Below, one piece after another: positions 54,001-64,000 of a DNA stretch of 64,000 nt (positions are counted from its first letter, which is position 1; every line of letters begins with the position of its first letter). The DNA is taken from contig OY987225.1 in the NCBI GenBank assembly GCA_963920705.1, forward strand, positions 14,402,829 through 14,466,828, given 5' to 3'. The notes under the pieces are model-generated. The model saw nothing but the letters and a program-made list of their open reading frames with translations, was not told the origin of the DNA and did no database searches. The translations under genes were made by a program, and so were the position numbers. The DNA comes from Odiellus spinosus (Eukaryota; Arthropoda; Arachnida; Opiliones; Phalangiidae).

Positions 54001-57000
54001 TTCAATAGAAAATAACTCTTCAATGGAAAAAAACCATTAAATAGAAAATAGCTCTTCAATGGAAAATAACCTTTCAATTGAAACTAATTCTTCAACTGAA
54101 AATAACTCTAAAAGGAAAATAACTCTTCGATTGAAAATAACTCTTCAATGGAAAATAACTCTTCAATTGAAAATAACTCTTCAATGGAAAATAACCTTTC
54201 AATTGAAAATAACTCTTCAATTGAAAATAGCTCTCAATCGAAAATAACTCTTCAATTGAAAATAACTCTCAATCGAAAATATCTCTTCAATTGAAAATAA
54301 CTCTCAATCGAAAATAACTCTTCAATTGAAAATATCTCTACAATTGAAAATAACTCTCAATCGAAAATAACTCTTCAATTGAAAATAACTCTTCAATCGA
54401 AAATAAATCTTCGATTCAAAATAATTCTTCAATAGAAAATAACTCTTCAATGGAAAAAAACCATTAAATAGAAAATAGCTCTTCAATGGAAAATAACCTT
54501 TCAATTGAAACTAATTCTTCAACTGAAAATAACTCTAAAAGGAAAATAACTCTTCGATTGAAAATAACTCTTCAATGGAAAATAACTCTTCAATTGAAAA
54601 TAACTCTTCAATGGAAAATAACCTTTCAATTGAAAATAACTCTTCAATTGAAAATAGCTCTCAATCGAAAATAACTCTTCAATTGAAAATAACTCTCAAT
54701 CGAAAATATCTCTTCAATTGAAAATAACTCTCAATCGAAAATAACTCTTCAATTGAAAATAGCTCTTCAATTAAAAATAACTCTCAATCGAAAATAACTC
54801 TTCAATCGAAAATAACTCTTCAATCGAAAATAAATCTTCGATTCAAAATAATTCTTCAATAGAAAATAACTCTTCAATGGAAAAAAACCATTAAATAGAA
54901 AATAGCTCTTCAATGGAAAATAACCTTTCAATTGAAACTAATTCTTCAACTGAAAATAACTCTAAAAGGAAAATAACTCTTCGATTGAAAATAACTCTCA
55001 ATCGAAAATATCTCTTCAACTGAAAATAACTCTCGAAAATTAGTCTACGATAGAAAATAACTCTTCAATGTAAAATAACCTTTCAATCGAAAATAACTCT
55101 TCAATTGAAAATAACTCTCAATCGAAAATAACTCTTCAATCGAAAATTACTCTTCAATTGAAAATAATTCTCAAAAGAAAATCTCTTCAATTGAAAATAA
55201 CTCTTCAATGTAAAATAACCTTTCAATCGAAAATAACTCTTCAACAGAAAATAACTCTTAATCGAAAATAACTCTTTGATTGAAAATAACTCTTTAATGG
55301 AAAATAACTCTTCAATTGAAAATAACTCTTCAATGGAAAAAAACCATTAAATAGAAAATAGCTCTTCAATGGAAAATAACCTTTCAATTGAAACTAATTC
55401 TTCAACTGAAAATAACTCTAAAAGGAAAATAACTCTTCGATTGAAAATAACTCTCAATCGAAAATAACTCTTCAACTGAAAATAACTCTCAATCGAAAAT
55501 AACTCTTCAACTGAAAATAACTCTCAATCGAAAATAACTCTTCAACTGAAAATAACTCTCGAAAATTAGTCTACGATAGAAAATAACTCTTCAATGTAAA
55601 ATAACCTTTCAATCGAAAATAACTCTTCAATTGAAAATAACTCTCAATCGAAAATAACTCTTCAATCGAAAATTACTCTTCAATTGAAAATAATTCTCAA
55701 AAGAAAATCTCTTCAATTGAAAATAACTCTTCAACAGAAAATAACTCTTAATCGAAAATAACTCTTTGATTGAAAATAACTCTTTAATGGAAAATAACTC
55801 TTCAATTGAAAATAACTCTTCAATTGAAAATAATTCTTCAATTGAAATTAACTCTTCAATTGAAAATAACTCTGCCTTGGAAAATAACCTTTCAATTGAA
55901 AATAACTCTTCAACTGAAAATAACTCTCAATCGAAAATTAGTCTACGATAGAAAATAACTCTTCAATTGAAAATAACTCTTCAATTGAAAATGCTCTTCA
56001 ATTGAAAATAACTCTTCAATTGTAAATAACTCTTCAACAGAAAATAACTCTCAATCGAAAATAATTCTCAATTGAAAATCACTCTCAATCGAAAATAGCT
56101 CTTCAATTGAAAATAACTCTCAATCGAAAATAACTCTTCAATTGAAAATAACTCTCAAACGAAAATAGCTCTTCAATTGAAAATAACTCTCAATCGAAAA
56201 TAACTCTTCAATCGAAAATAACTCTCAAAAGAAAATAACTCTTCAACTGAAAATAACTCTTCAATCGAAAATAACTCTTCAATTGAAAATAACTCTTCAA
56301 CTGAAAATAACTCTCAAAAGAAAATAACATTTCAACTGAAAATAACACTTCAACTGAAAACAACTCTTCAATCGAAAATAACTCTTCAATGGAAAATAAC
56401 TCTTCGATTCAAAATAATTCTTCAATAGAAAATAACTCTTCAATGGAAAAAAACCATTAAATAGAAAATAGCTCTTCAATGGAAAATAACCTTTCAATTG
56501 AAACTAATTCTTCAACTGAAAATAACTCTAAAAGGAAAATAACTCTTCGATTGAAAATAACTCTTCAATGGAAAATAACTCTTCAATTGAAAATAACTCT
56601 TCAATGGAAAATAACCTTTCAATTGAAAATAACTCTTCAATTGAAAATAGCTCTCAATCGAAAATAACTCTTCAATTGAAAATAACTCTCAATCGAAAAT
56701 ATCTCTTCAATTGAAAATAACTCTCAATCGAAAATAACTCTTCAATTGAAAATATCTCTACAATTGAAAATAACTCTCAATCGAAAATAACTCTTCAATT
56801 GAAAATAACTCTTCAATGGAAAATTACCTTTCAATTGAAACTAATTCTTCAACTGAAAATAACTCTAAAAGGAAAATAACTCTTCGATCGAAAATAACTC
56901 TTCAATCGAAAATAACTCTCAATCGAAAATAACTCTTTGATTGAAAATAACTCTTTAATGGAAAATAACTCTTCAATTGAAAATAACTCTTCAATGGAAA

Positions 57001-60000
57001 AAAACCATTAAATAGAAAATAGCTCTTCAATGGAAAATAACCTTTCAATTGAAACTAATTCTTCAACTGAAAATAACTCTAAAAGGAAAATAACTCTTCG
57101 ATTGAAAATAACTCTCAATCGAAAATAACTCTTCAACTGAAAATAACTCTCAATCGAAAATAACTCTTCAACTGAAAATAACTCTCAATCGAAAATAACT
57201 CTTCAACTGAAAATAACTCTCGAAAATTAGTCTACGATAGAAAATAACTCTTCAATGTAAAATAACCTTTCAATCGAAAATAACTCTTCAATTGAAAATA
57301 ACTCTCAATCGAAAATAACTCTTCAATCGAAAATTACTCTTCAATTGAAAATAATTCTCAAAAGAAAATCTCTTCAATTGAAAATAACTCTTCAACAGAA
57401 AATAACTCTTAATCGAAAATAACTCTTTGATTGAAAATAACTCTTTAATGGAAAATAACTCTTCAATTGAAAATAACTCTTCAATTGAAAATAATTCTTC
57501 AATTGAAATTAACTCTTCAATTGAAAATAACTCTGCCTTGGAAAATAACCTTTCAATTGAAAATAACTCTTCAACTGAAAATAACTCTCAATCGAAAATT
57601 AGTCTACGATAGAAAATAACTCTTCAATTGAAAATAACTCTTCAATTGAAAATGCTCTTCAATTGAAAATAACTCTTCAATTGTAAATAACTCTTCAACA
57701 GAAAATAACTCTCAATCGAAAATAATTCTCAATTGAAAATCACTCTCAATCGAAAATAGCTCTTCAATTGAAAATAACTCTCAATCGAAAATAACTCTTC
57801 AATTGAAAATAACTCTCAAACGAAAATAGCTCTTCAATTGAAAATAACTCTCAATCGAAAATAACTCTTCAATCGAAAATAACTCTCAAAAGAAAATAAC
57901 TCTTCAACTGAAAATAACTCTTCAATCGAAAATAACTCTTCAATTGAAAATAACTCTTCAACTGAAAATAACTCTCAAAAGAAAATAACATTTCAACTGA
58001 AAATAACACTTCAACTGAAAACAACTCTTCAATCGAAAATAACTCTTCAATGGAAAATAACTCTTCGATTCAAAATAATTCTTCAATAGAAAATAACTCT
58101 TCAATGGAAAAAAACCATTAAATAGAAAATAGCTCTTCAATGGAAAATAACCTTTCAATTGAAACTAATTCTTCAACTGAAAATAACTCTAAAAGGAAAA
58201 TAACTCTTCGATTGAAAATAACTCTTCAATGGAAAATAACTCTTCAATTGAAAATAACTCTTCAATGGAAAATAACCTTTCAATTGAAAATAACTCTTCA
58301 ATTGAAAATAGCTCTCAATCGAAAATAACTCTTCAATTGAAAATAACTCTCAATCGAAAATATCTCTTCAATTGAAAATAACTCTCAATCGAAAATAACT
58401 CTTCAATTGAAAATATCTCTACAATTGAAAATAACTCTCAATCGAAAATAACTCTTCAATTGAAAATAACTCTTCAATGGAAAATTACCTTTCAATAGAA
58501 AATAAATCTTCTACTGAAAATAACTCTTCTATCGAAAATAACTCTTCAATCGAAAATAACTCTCAATCGAAAATAGCTCTTCAATTAAAAATAACTCTCA
58601 ATCGAAAATAACTCTTCAATCGAAAATAACTCTTCAATCGAAAATAAATCTTCGATTCAAAATAATTCTTCAATAGAAAATAACTCTTCAATGGAAAAAA
58701 ACCATTAAATAGAAAATAGCTCTTCAATGGAAAATAACCTTTCAATTGAAACTAATTCTTCAACTGAAAATAACTCTAAAAGGAAAATAACTCTTCGATT
58801 GAAAATAACTCTCAATCGAAAATAACTCTTCAACTGAAAATAACTCTCGAAAATTAGTCTACGATAGAAAATAACTCTTCAATGTAAAATAACCTTTCAA
58901 TCGAAAATAACTCTTCAATTGAAAATAACTCTCAATCGAAAATAACTCTTCAATCGAAAATTACTCTTCAATTGAAAATAATTCTCAAAAGAAAATCTCT
59001 TCAATTGAAAATAACTCTTCAATGTAAAATAACCTTTCAATCGAAAATAACTCTTCAACAGAAAATAACTCTTAATCGAAAATAACTCTTTGATTGAAAA
59101 TAACTCTTTAATGGAAAATAACTCTTCAATTGAAAATAACTCTTCAATGGAAAAAAACCATTAAATAGAAAATAGCTCTTCAATGGAAAATAACCTTTCA
59201 ATTGAAACTAATTCTTCAACTGAAAATAACTCTAAAAGGAAAATAACTCTTCGATTGAAAATAACTCTCAATCGAAAATAACTCTTCAACTGAAAATAAC
59301 TCTCAATCGGAAATAACTCTTCAACTGAAAATAACTCTCAATCGAAAATAACTCTTCAACTGAAAATAACTCTCGAAAATTAGTCTACGATAGAAAATAA
59401 CTCTTCAATGTAAAATAACCTTTCAATCGAAAATAACTCTTCAATTGAAAATAACTCTCAATCGAAAATAACTCTTCAATCGAAAATTACTCTTCAATTG
59501 AAAATAATTCTCAAAAGAAAATCTCTTCAATTGAAAATAACTCTTCAACAGAAAATAACTCTTAATCGAAAATAACTCTTTGATTGAAAATAACTCTTTA
59601 ATGGAAAATAACTCTTCAATTGAAAATAACTCTTCAATTGAAAATAATTCTTCAATTGAAATTAACTCTTCAATTGAAAATAACTCTGCCTTGGAAAATA
59701 ACCTTTCAATTGAAAATAACTCTTCAACTGAAAATAACTCTCAATCGAAAATTAGTCTACGATAGAAAATAACTCTTCAATTGAAAATAACTCTTCAATT
59801 GAAAATGCTCTTCAATTGAAAATAACTCTTCAATTGTAAATAACTCTTCAACAGAAAATAACTCTCAATCGAAAATAATTCTCAATTGAAAATCACTCTC
59901 AATCGAAAATAGCTCTTCAATTGAAAATAACTCTCAATCGAAAATAACTCTTCAATTGAAAATAACTCTCAAACGAAAATAGCTCTTCAATTGAAAATAA

Positions 60001-60520
60001 CTCTCAATCGAAAATAACTCTTCAATCGAAAATAACTCTCAAAAGAAAATAACTCTTCAACTGAAAATAACTCTTCAATCGAAAATAACTCTTCAATTGA
60101 AAATAACTCTTCAACTGAAAATAACTCTCAAAAGAAAATAACATTTCAACTGAAAATAACACTTCAACTGAAAACAACTCTTCAATCGAAAATAACTCTT
60201 CAATGGAAAATAACTCTTCGATTCAAAATAATTCTTCAATAGAAAATAACTCTTCAATGGAAAAAAACCATTAAATAGAAAATAGCTCTTCAATGGAAAA
60301 TAACCTTTCAATTGAAACTAATTCTTCAACTGAAAATAACTCTAAAAGGAAAATAACTCTTCGATTGAAAATAACTCTTCAATGGAAAATAACTCTTCAA
60401 TTGAAAATAACTCTTCAATGGAAAATAACCTTTCAATTGAAAATAACTCTTCAATTGAAAATAGCTCTCAATCGAAAATAACTCTTCAATTGAAAATAAC
60501 TCTCAATCGAAAATATCTCT
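48001..60520. repeat. Higher-order repeat array with 2420-, 2153- and 1661-bp units
   Basis: The rare GCCTTGG variant occurs six times, at 48,881, 51,301, 53,454, 55,874, 57,535 and 59,688, giving spacings of 2420, 2153, 2420, 1661 and 2153 bp. Units also carry the odd monomers CTCTCGAAAATTAGTC, CTACGATAG, GAAAATGCTC and CAATTGTAAATAAC. The two 2153-bp units share a private CGG (53,074 and 59,308), exactly 6234 bp apart, which equals 2420+1661+2153. The array is therefore layered: short units were combined and then duplicated as larger blocks. A private change, GAAAGTAAC near 51,678, marks a single copy. Confidence 0.9.
56810..56935. repeat. Likely recombination junctions producing the 1661-bp unit
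   Basis: In related units AAAATTACCTTTCAATAG is followed by AAATAAATCTTCTACTG. Here AAAATTACCTTTCAATTG leads straight into AAACTAATTC, and soon after the unusual CTTCGATCG (56,884-56,892) leads towards the CTCTTTGATTG segment. The unit containing these joins is about 0.76 kb shorter than the 2420-bp unit, so they look like deletion or unequal-exchange breakpoints. Confidence 0.65.
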
Positions 60521-63099
60521 TCAATTGAAAATAACTCTCAATCGAAAATATCTCTTCAATTGAAAATAACTCTCAATCGAAAATAACTCTTCAATTGAAA
60601 ATATCTCTACAATTGAAAATAACTCTCAATCGAAAATAACTCTTCAATTGAAAATAACTCTTCAATGGAAAATTACCTTTCAATAGAAAATAAATCTTCT
60701 ACTGAAAATAACTCTCAAAGGAAAATAACTCTTCGATTGAAAATAACTCTTCAATGGAAAATAACTCTTCAATGGAAAATAACCTTTCAATTAAAAATAA
60801 CTCTTCAATTGAAAATAACCCTCAATCGAAAATAACTCTTCAATTGAAAATAACTCTCAATCGAAAATAGCTCTTCAATTGAAAATAACTCTCAATCGAA
60901 AATAACTCTTCAATTGAAAATAACTCTCAATTGAAAATAACTCTCAATCGAAAATAACTCTTCAATCGAAAATAACTCTTCAATTGAAAATAACTCTCAA
61001 AAGAAAATCTCTTCAACTGAAAATAACTCTTCAACTGAAAATAACTCTTCAATTGAAAATAACTCTTCAATTGAAAATAACTCTCAATCGAAAATAACTA
61101 TTCAATTGAAAATAACTCTCAATCGAAAATAACTATTCAATTGAAAATAACTCTACAATTGAAAATAACTCTCAATCGAAAATAACTCTTCAATTGAAAA
61201 TAACTCTCAAAAGAAAATCTCTTCAACTGAAAATAACTCTTCAATCGAAACTAACTCTTCAATTGAAAATAACTCTTCAACTGAAAATAACTCTTCAATC
61301 GATAATAACTCTTCAATTGAAAATAACTCTTCGATTCAAAATAATTCTTCAATAGAAAATAACTCTTCAATGGAAAATAACCTTTCAATAGAAAATAGCT
61401 CTTCAATAGAAAATAACCTTTCAATTGAAAATAACCTTTCAATTGAAACTAATTCTTCAATTGAAAATAACTCTCAATCGAAAATAGCTCTTCAATTGAA
61501 AATAACTCTCAATCGAAAATAACTCTTCAATTGAAAATAACTCTTCAATCGAAAATAACTCTTCAATTGAAAATAACTCTCAAAAGAAACTAACTCTTCA
61601 ACTGAAAATAACTCTTCAATCGAAAATAACTCTTCAATTGAAAATAACTCTCAATCGAAAATAACTCTTCAATTGAAAATAACTCTCAAAAGAAAATCTC
61701 TTCAACTGAAAATAACTCTTAAATCGAAACTAACTCTTCAATTGAAAATAACTCTTCAACTGAAAATAACTCTTCAATCGATAATAACTCTTCAATTGAA
61801 AATAACTCTTCGATTCAAAATAATTCTTCAATAGAAAATAACTCTTCAATGGAAAATAACCTTTCAATAGAAAATAGCTCTTCAATAGAAAATAACCTTT
61901 CAATTGAAAATAACCTTTCAATTGAAACTAATTCTTCAATTGAAAATAACTCTCAATCGAAAATAGCTCTTCAATTGAAAATAACTCTCAATCGAAAATA
62001 ACTCTTCAATTGAAAATAACTCTTCAATCGAAAATTACTCTTCAATTGAAAATAACTCTCAAAAGAAACTAACTCTTCAACTGAAAATAACTCTTCAATC
62101 GAAAATAACTCTTCAATTGAAAATAACTCAATCGAAAATAACTCTTCAATTGAAAAAAACTCTCAATCGAAAATAGCTCTTCAATTGAAAATAACTCTCA
62201 ATCGAAAATAACTCTTCAATTGAAAATAACTCTTCAATTGAAAATAACTCTCAATCGAAAATAGCTCTTCAATTGAAAATAACTCTCAATCGAAAATAAC
62301 TCTTCAATTGAAAATAACTCTTCAATCGCAAATAACTCTTCAATTGCAAATAACTCTCAAAAGAAACTAACTCTTCAACTGAAAATAACTCTTCAATCGA
62401 AAATAACTCTTCAATTGAAAATAACTCAATCGAAAATAACTCTTCAATCGATAATAACTCTTCAATGGAAAATAACTCTTCAACTGAAAATTACTCTTCA
62501 ATTGAAAATAACTCTCAATCGAAAATAACTCTTCAATTGAAAATAACTCTTCGATTCAAAATAATTCTTCAATAGAAAATAACTCTTCAATGGAAAATAA
62601 CCTTTCAATAGAAAATAGCTCTTCAATAGAAAATAACCTTTCAATTGAAAATAACCTTTCAATTGAAACTAATTCTTCAATTGAAAATAACTCTCAATCG
62701 AAAATAGCTCTTCAATTGAAAATAACTCTCAATCGAAAATAACTCTTCAATTGAAAATAACTCTTCAATCGAAAATAACTCTTCAATTGAAAATAACTCT
62801 CAAAAGAAACTAACTCTTCAACTGAAAATAACTCTTCAATCGAAAATAACTCTTCAATTGAAAATAACTCTCAATCGAAAATAACTCTTCAATTGAAAAT
62901 AACTCTCAAAAGAAAATCTCTTCAACTGAAAATAACTCTTCAATCGAAACTAACTCTTCAATTGAAAATAACTCTTCAACTGAAAATAACTCTTCAATCG
63001 ATAATAACTCTTCAATTGAAAATAACTCTTCGATTCAAAATAATTCTTCAATAGAAAATAACTCTTCAATGGAAAATAACCTTTCAATCGAAAATAGCT
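60521..63099. repeat. Satellite block with 479-bp tandem duplication
   Basis: Only satellite is present. Segments at 61,251 and 61,730 repeat at 479 bp, each with ATCGAAACTAAC, GATAATAAC, TTCGATTCAAAATAATTC and the double CTTTCAATTG run. A further copy of the ATCGAAACTAAC segment appears near 62,945, after a less regular stretch with AATCGCAAATAAC and AATTGCAAATAAC (about 62,325-62,350). Confidence 0.8.
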
Positions 63100-64000
63100 C
63101 TTCAATTGAAAATAACTCTCAATCGAAAATAACTCTTCAATTGAAAATAACTCTCAAACGAAAATAGCTCTTCAATTGAAAATAACTCTCAATCGAAAAT
63201 AACTCTTCAATCGAAAATAACTCTCAAAAGAAAATAACTCTTCAACTGAAAATAACTCTTCAATCGAAAATAACTCTTCAATTGAAAATAACTCTTCAAC
63301 TGAAAATAACTCTCAAAAGAAAATAACATTTCAACTGAAAATAACACTTCAACTGAAAACAACTCTTCAATCGAAAATAACTCTTCAATGGAAAATAACT
63401 CTTCGATTCAAAATAATTCTTCAATAGAAAATAACTCTTCAATGGAAAAAAACCATTAAATAGAAAATAGCTCTTCAATGGAAAATAACCTTTCAATTGA
63501 AACTAATTCTTCAACTGAAAATAACTCTAAAAGGAAAATAACTCTTCGATTGAAAATAACTCTTCAATGGAAAATAACTCTTCAATTGAAAATAACTCTT
63601 CAATGGAAAATAACCTTTCAATTGAAAATAACTCTTCAATTGAAAATAGCTCTCAATCGAAAATAACTCTTCAATTGAAAATAACTCTCAATCGAAAATA
63701 TCTCTTCAATTGAAAATAACTCTCAATCGAAAATAACTCTTCAATTGAAAATATCTCTACAATTGAAAATAACTCTCAATCGAAAATAACTCTTCAATTG
63801 AAAATAACTCTTCAATGGAAAATTACCTTTCAATAGAAAATAAATCTTCTACTGAAAATAACTCTCAAAGGAAAATAACTCTTCGATTGAAAATAACTCT
63901 TCAATGGAAAATAACTCTTCAATGGAAAATAACCTTTCAATTAAAAATAACTCTTCAATTGAAAATAACCCTCAATCGAAAATAACTCTTCAATTGAAAA
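63100..64000. repeat. Returning copy of the 59.9-60.8 kb unit
   Basis: This stretch repeats about 59,915-60,850. The offset is 3185 bp at the AACATTTC marker (60,111 and 63,296 segments) and drops to 3150 bp at the AAAATTACC marker (60,661 and 63,811). The 35-bp change equals one 18+17 dimer, present as an extra copy near 60,511-60,580. The copy runs off the end of the window. Confidence 0.85.

Larger units (their letters stand above)
40539..64000. repeat. Satellite array, right arm (18/17-bp monomer)
   Basis: The same monomer family resumes after the LINE in the same orientation and continues to the window end. The right arm is richer in 18-mers with CAATGG, CAATAG and TTCGATTG and in the marker CCATTAAATAG than the far left arm. 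It contains the most regular higher-order repeats in the window. No non-satellite sequence was seen. Confidence 0.97.

Noticed and set aside
1-64000. CRISPR array
   Set aside because: Repeats are direct neighbours with no unique spacers, units are 17-18 bp, and the window carries a eukaryotic-type LINE and no cas genes.
1-64000. Centromere assignment
   Set aside because: HOR structure and homogeneity would fit, but sequence alone gives no evidence of CENP-A binding or chromosome position; pericentromeric or other heterochromatin is equally possible.
1-64000. tRNA, rRNA, riboswitch or other structured RNA genes in the satellite
   Set aside because: No unique or GC-rich structured segment exists outside the LINE 3' UTR hairpin.
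1-64000. A new defence, toxin or biosynthetic system
   Set aside because: There are no host genes in the window besides the LINE remnant, so nothing supports such a system.

Overview
This window is almost entirely one tandem satellite. The basic unit is an AT-rich 18-mer, GAAAATAACTCTTCAATT, mixed with a 17-bp form, GAAAATAACTCTCAATC, and a few 16-bp and substituted forms. It is present from base 1 to about 38,880 and again from about 40,539 to 64,000. I saw no inverted block: every copy I read runs in the same direction on both sides of the interruption. No rRNA, tRNA, CRISPR array, operon or ordinary host gene is visible.

The only non-satellite sequence is a 1.66-kb island at 38,881-40,538. 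It is a 5'-truncated non-LTR retrotransposon (LINE) on the + strand. It carries part of a reverse transcriptase with FLDLEKAFD and YADD motifs, a C-terminal region, a short 3' UTR with a strong stem-loop, and a TTTGAA-repeat tail. A frameshift near 39,100-39,112 breaks the reading frame, and the endonuclease and upstream parts are missing, so it is a dead copy. The RT style (KKGDP...NNYRPISIL, GVPQGSILSPLLF, YADD) fits the CR1/Jockey group. Together with a large satellite this points to an animal genome, plausibly an arthropod or other invertebrate. I cannot name the species.

The satellite is organised in higher-order repeats (HORs) that change along the window. (1) 1-~7.3 kb: units with the TCTATACAACTG variant and irregular 0.8-1.6 kb spacing. 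(2) ~7.3-17 kb: blocks with TTTTCGATTC and TCTCACCAATTG variants, repeated at 1704, 2312 and 4016 bp, then a 911-bp duplication. (3) ~17-18.2 kb: a short ATGG-rich stretch. (4) ~18.3-33.2 kb: blocks with GAATATAAC and AAAGTAACACTTC variants, spaced at 3931, 2195, 3403 and 2002 bp. (5) ~33.2-38.9 kb: ATGG-rich units flanking the LINE. (6) ~40.5-42.9 kb: the same family after the LINE. (7) ~42.9-48.0 kb: three tandem units of 1646, 1664 and 1664 bp. (8) ~48-60.5 kb: six spaced copies at 2420, 2153, 2420, 1661 and 2153 bp, with a 6234-bp super-period. (9) ~60.5-64 kb: 479-bp duplications and a returning copy of the previous unit.

The many short reading frames in the array are by-products of the repeat. 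Because 18 is a multiple of three, runs of 18-mers stay open in four of six frames, giving hexapeptides such as ENNSSI, KITLQL, IEELFS and LKSYFQ, until a 17-mer shifts the frame. I do not annotate them as genes. I found no new gene system. What deserves a second look is the layered repeat architecture and the LINE insertion.
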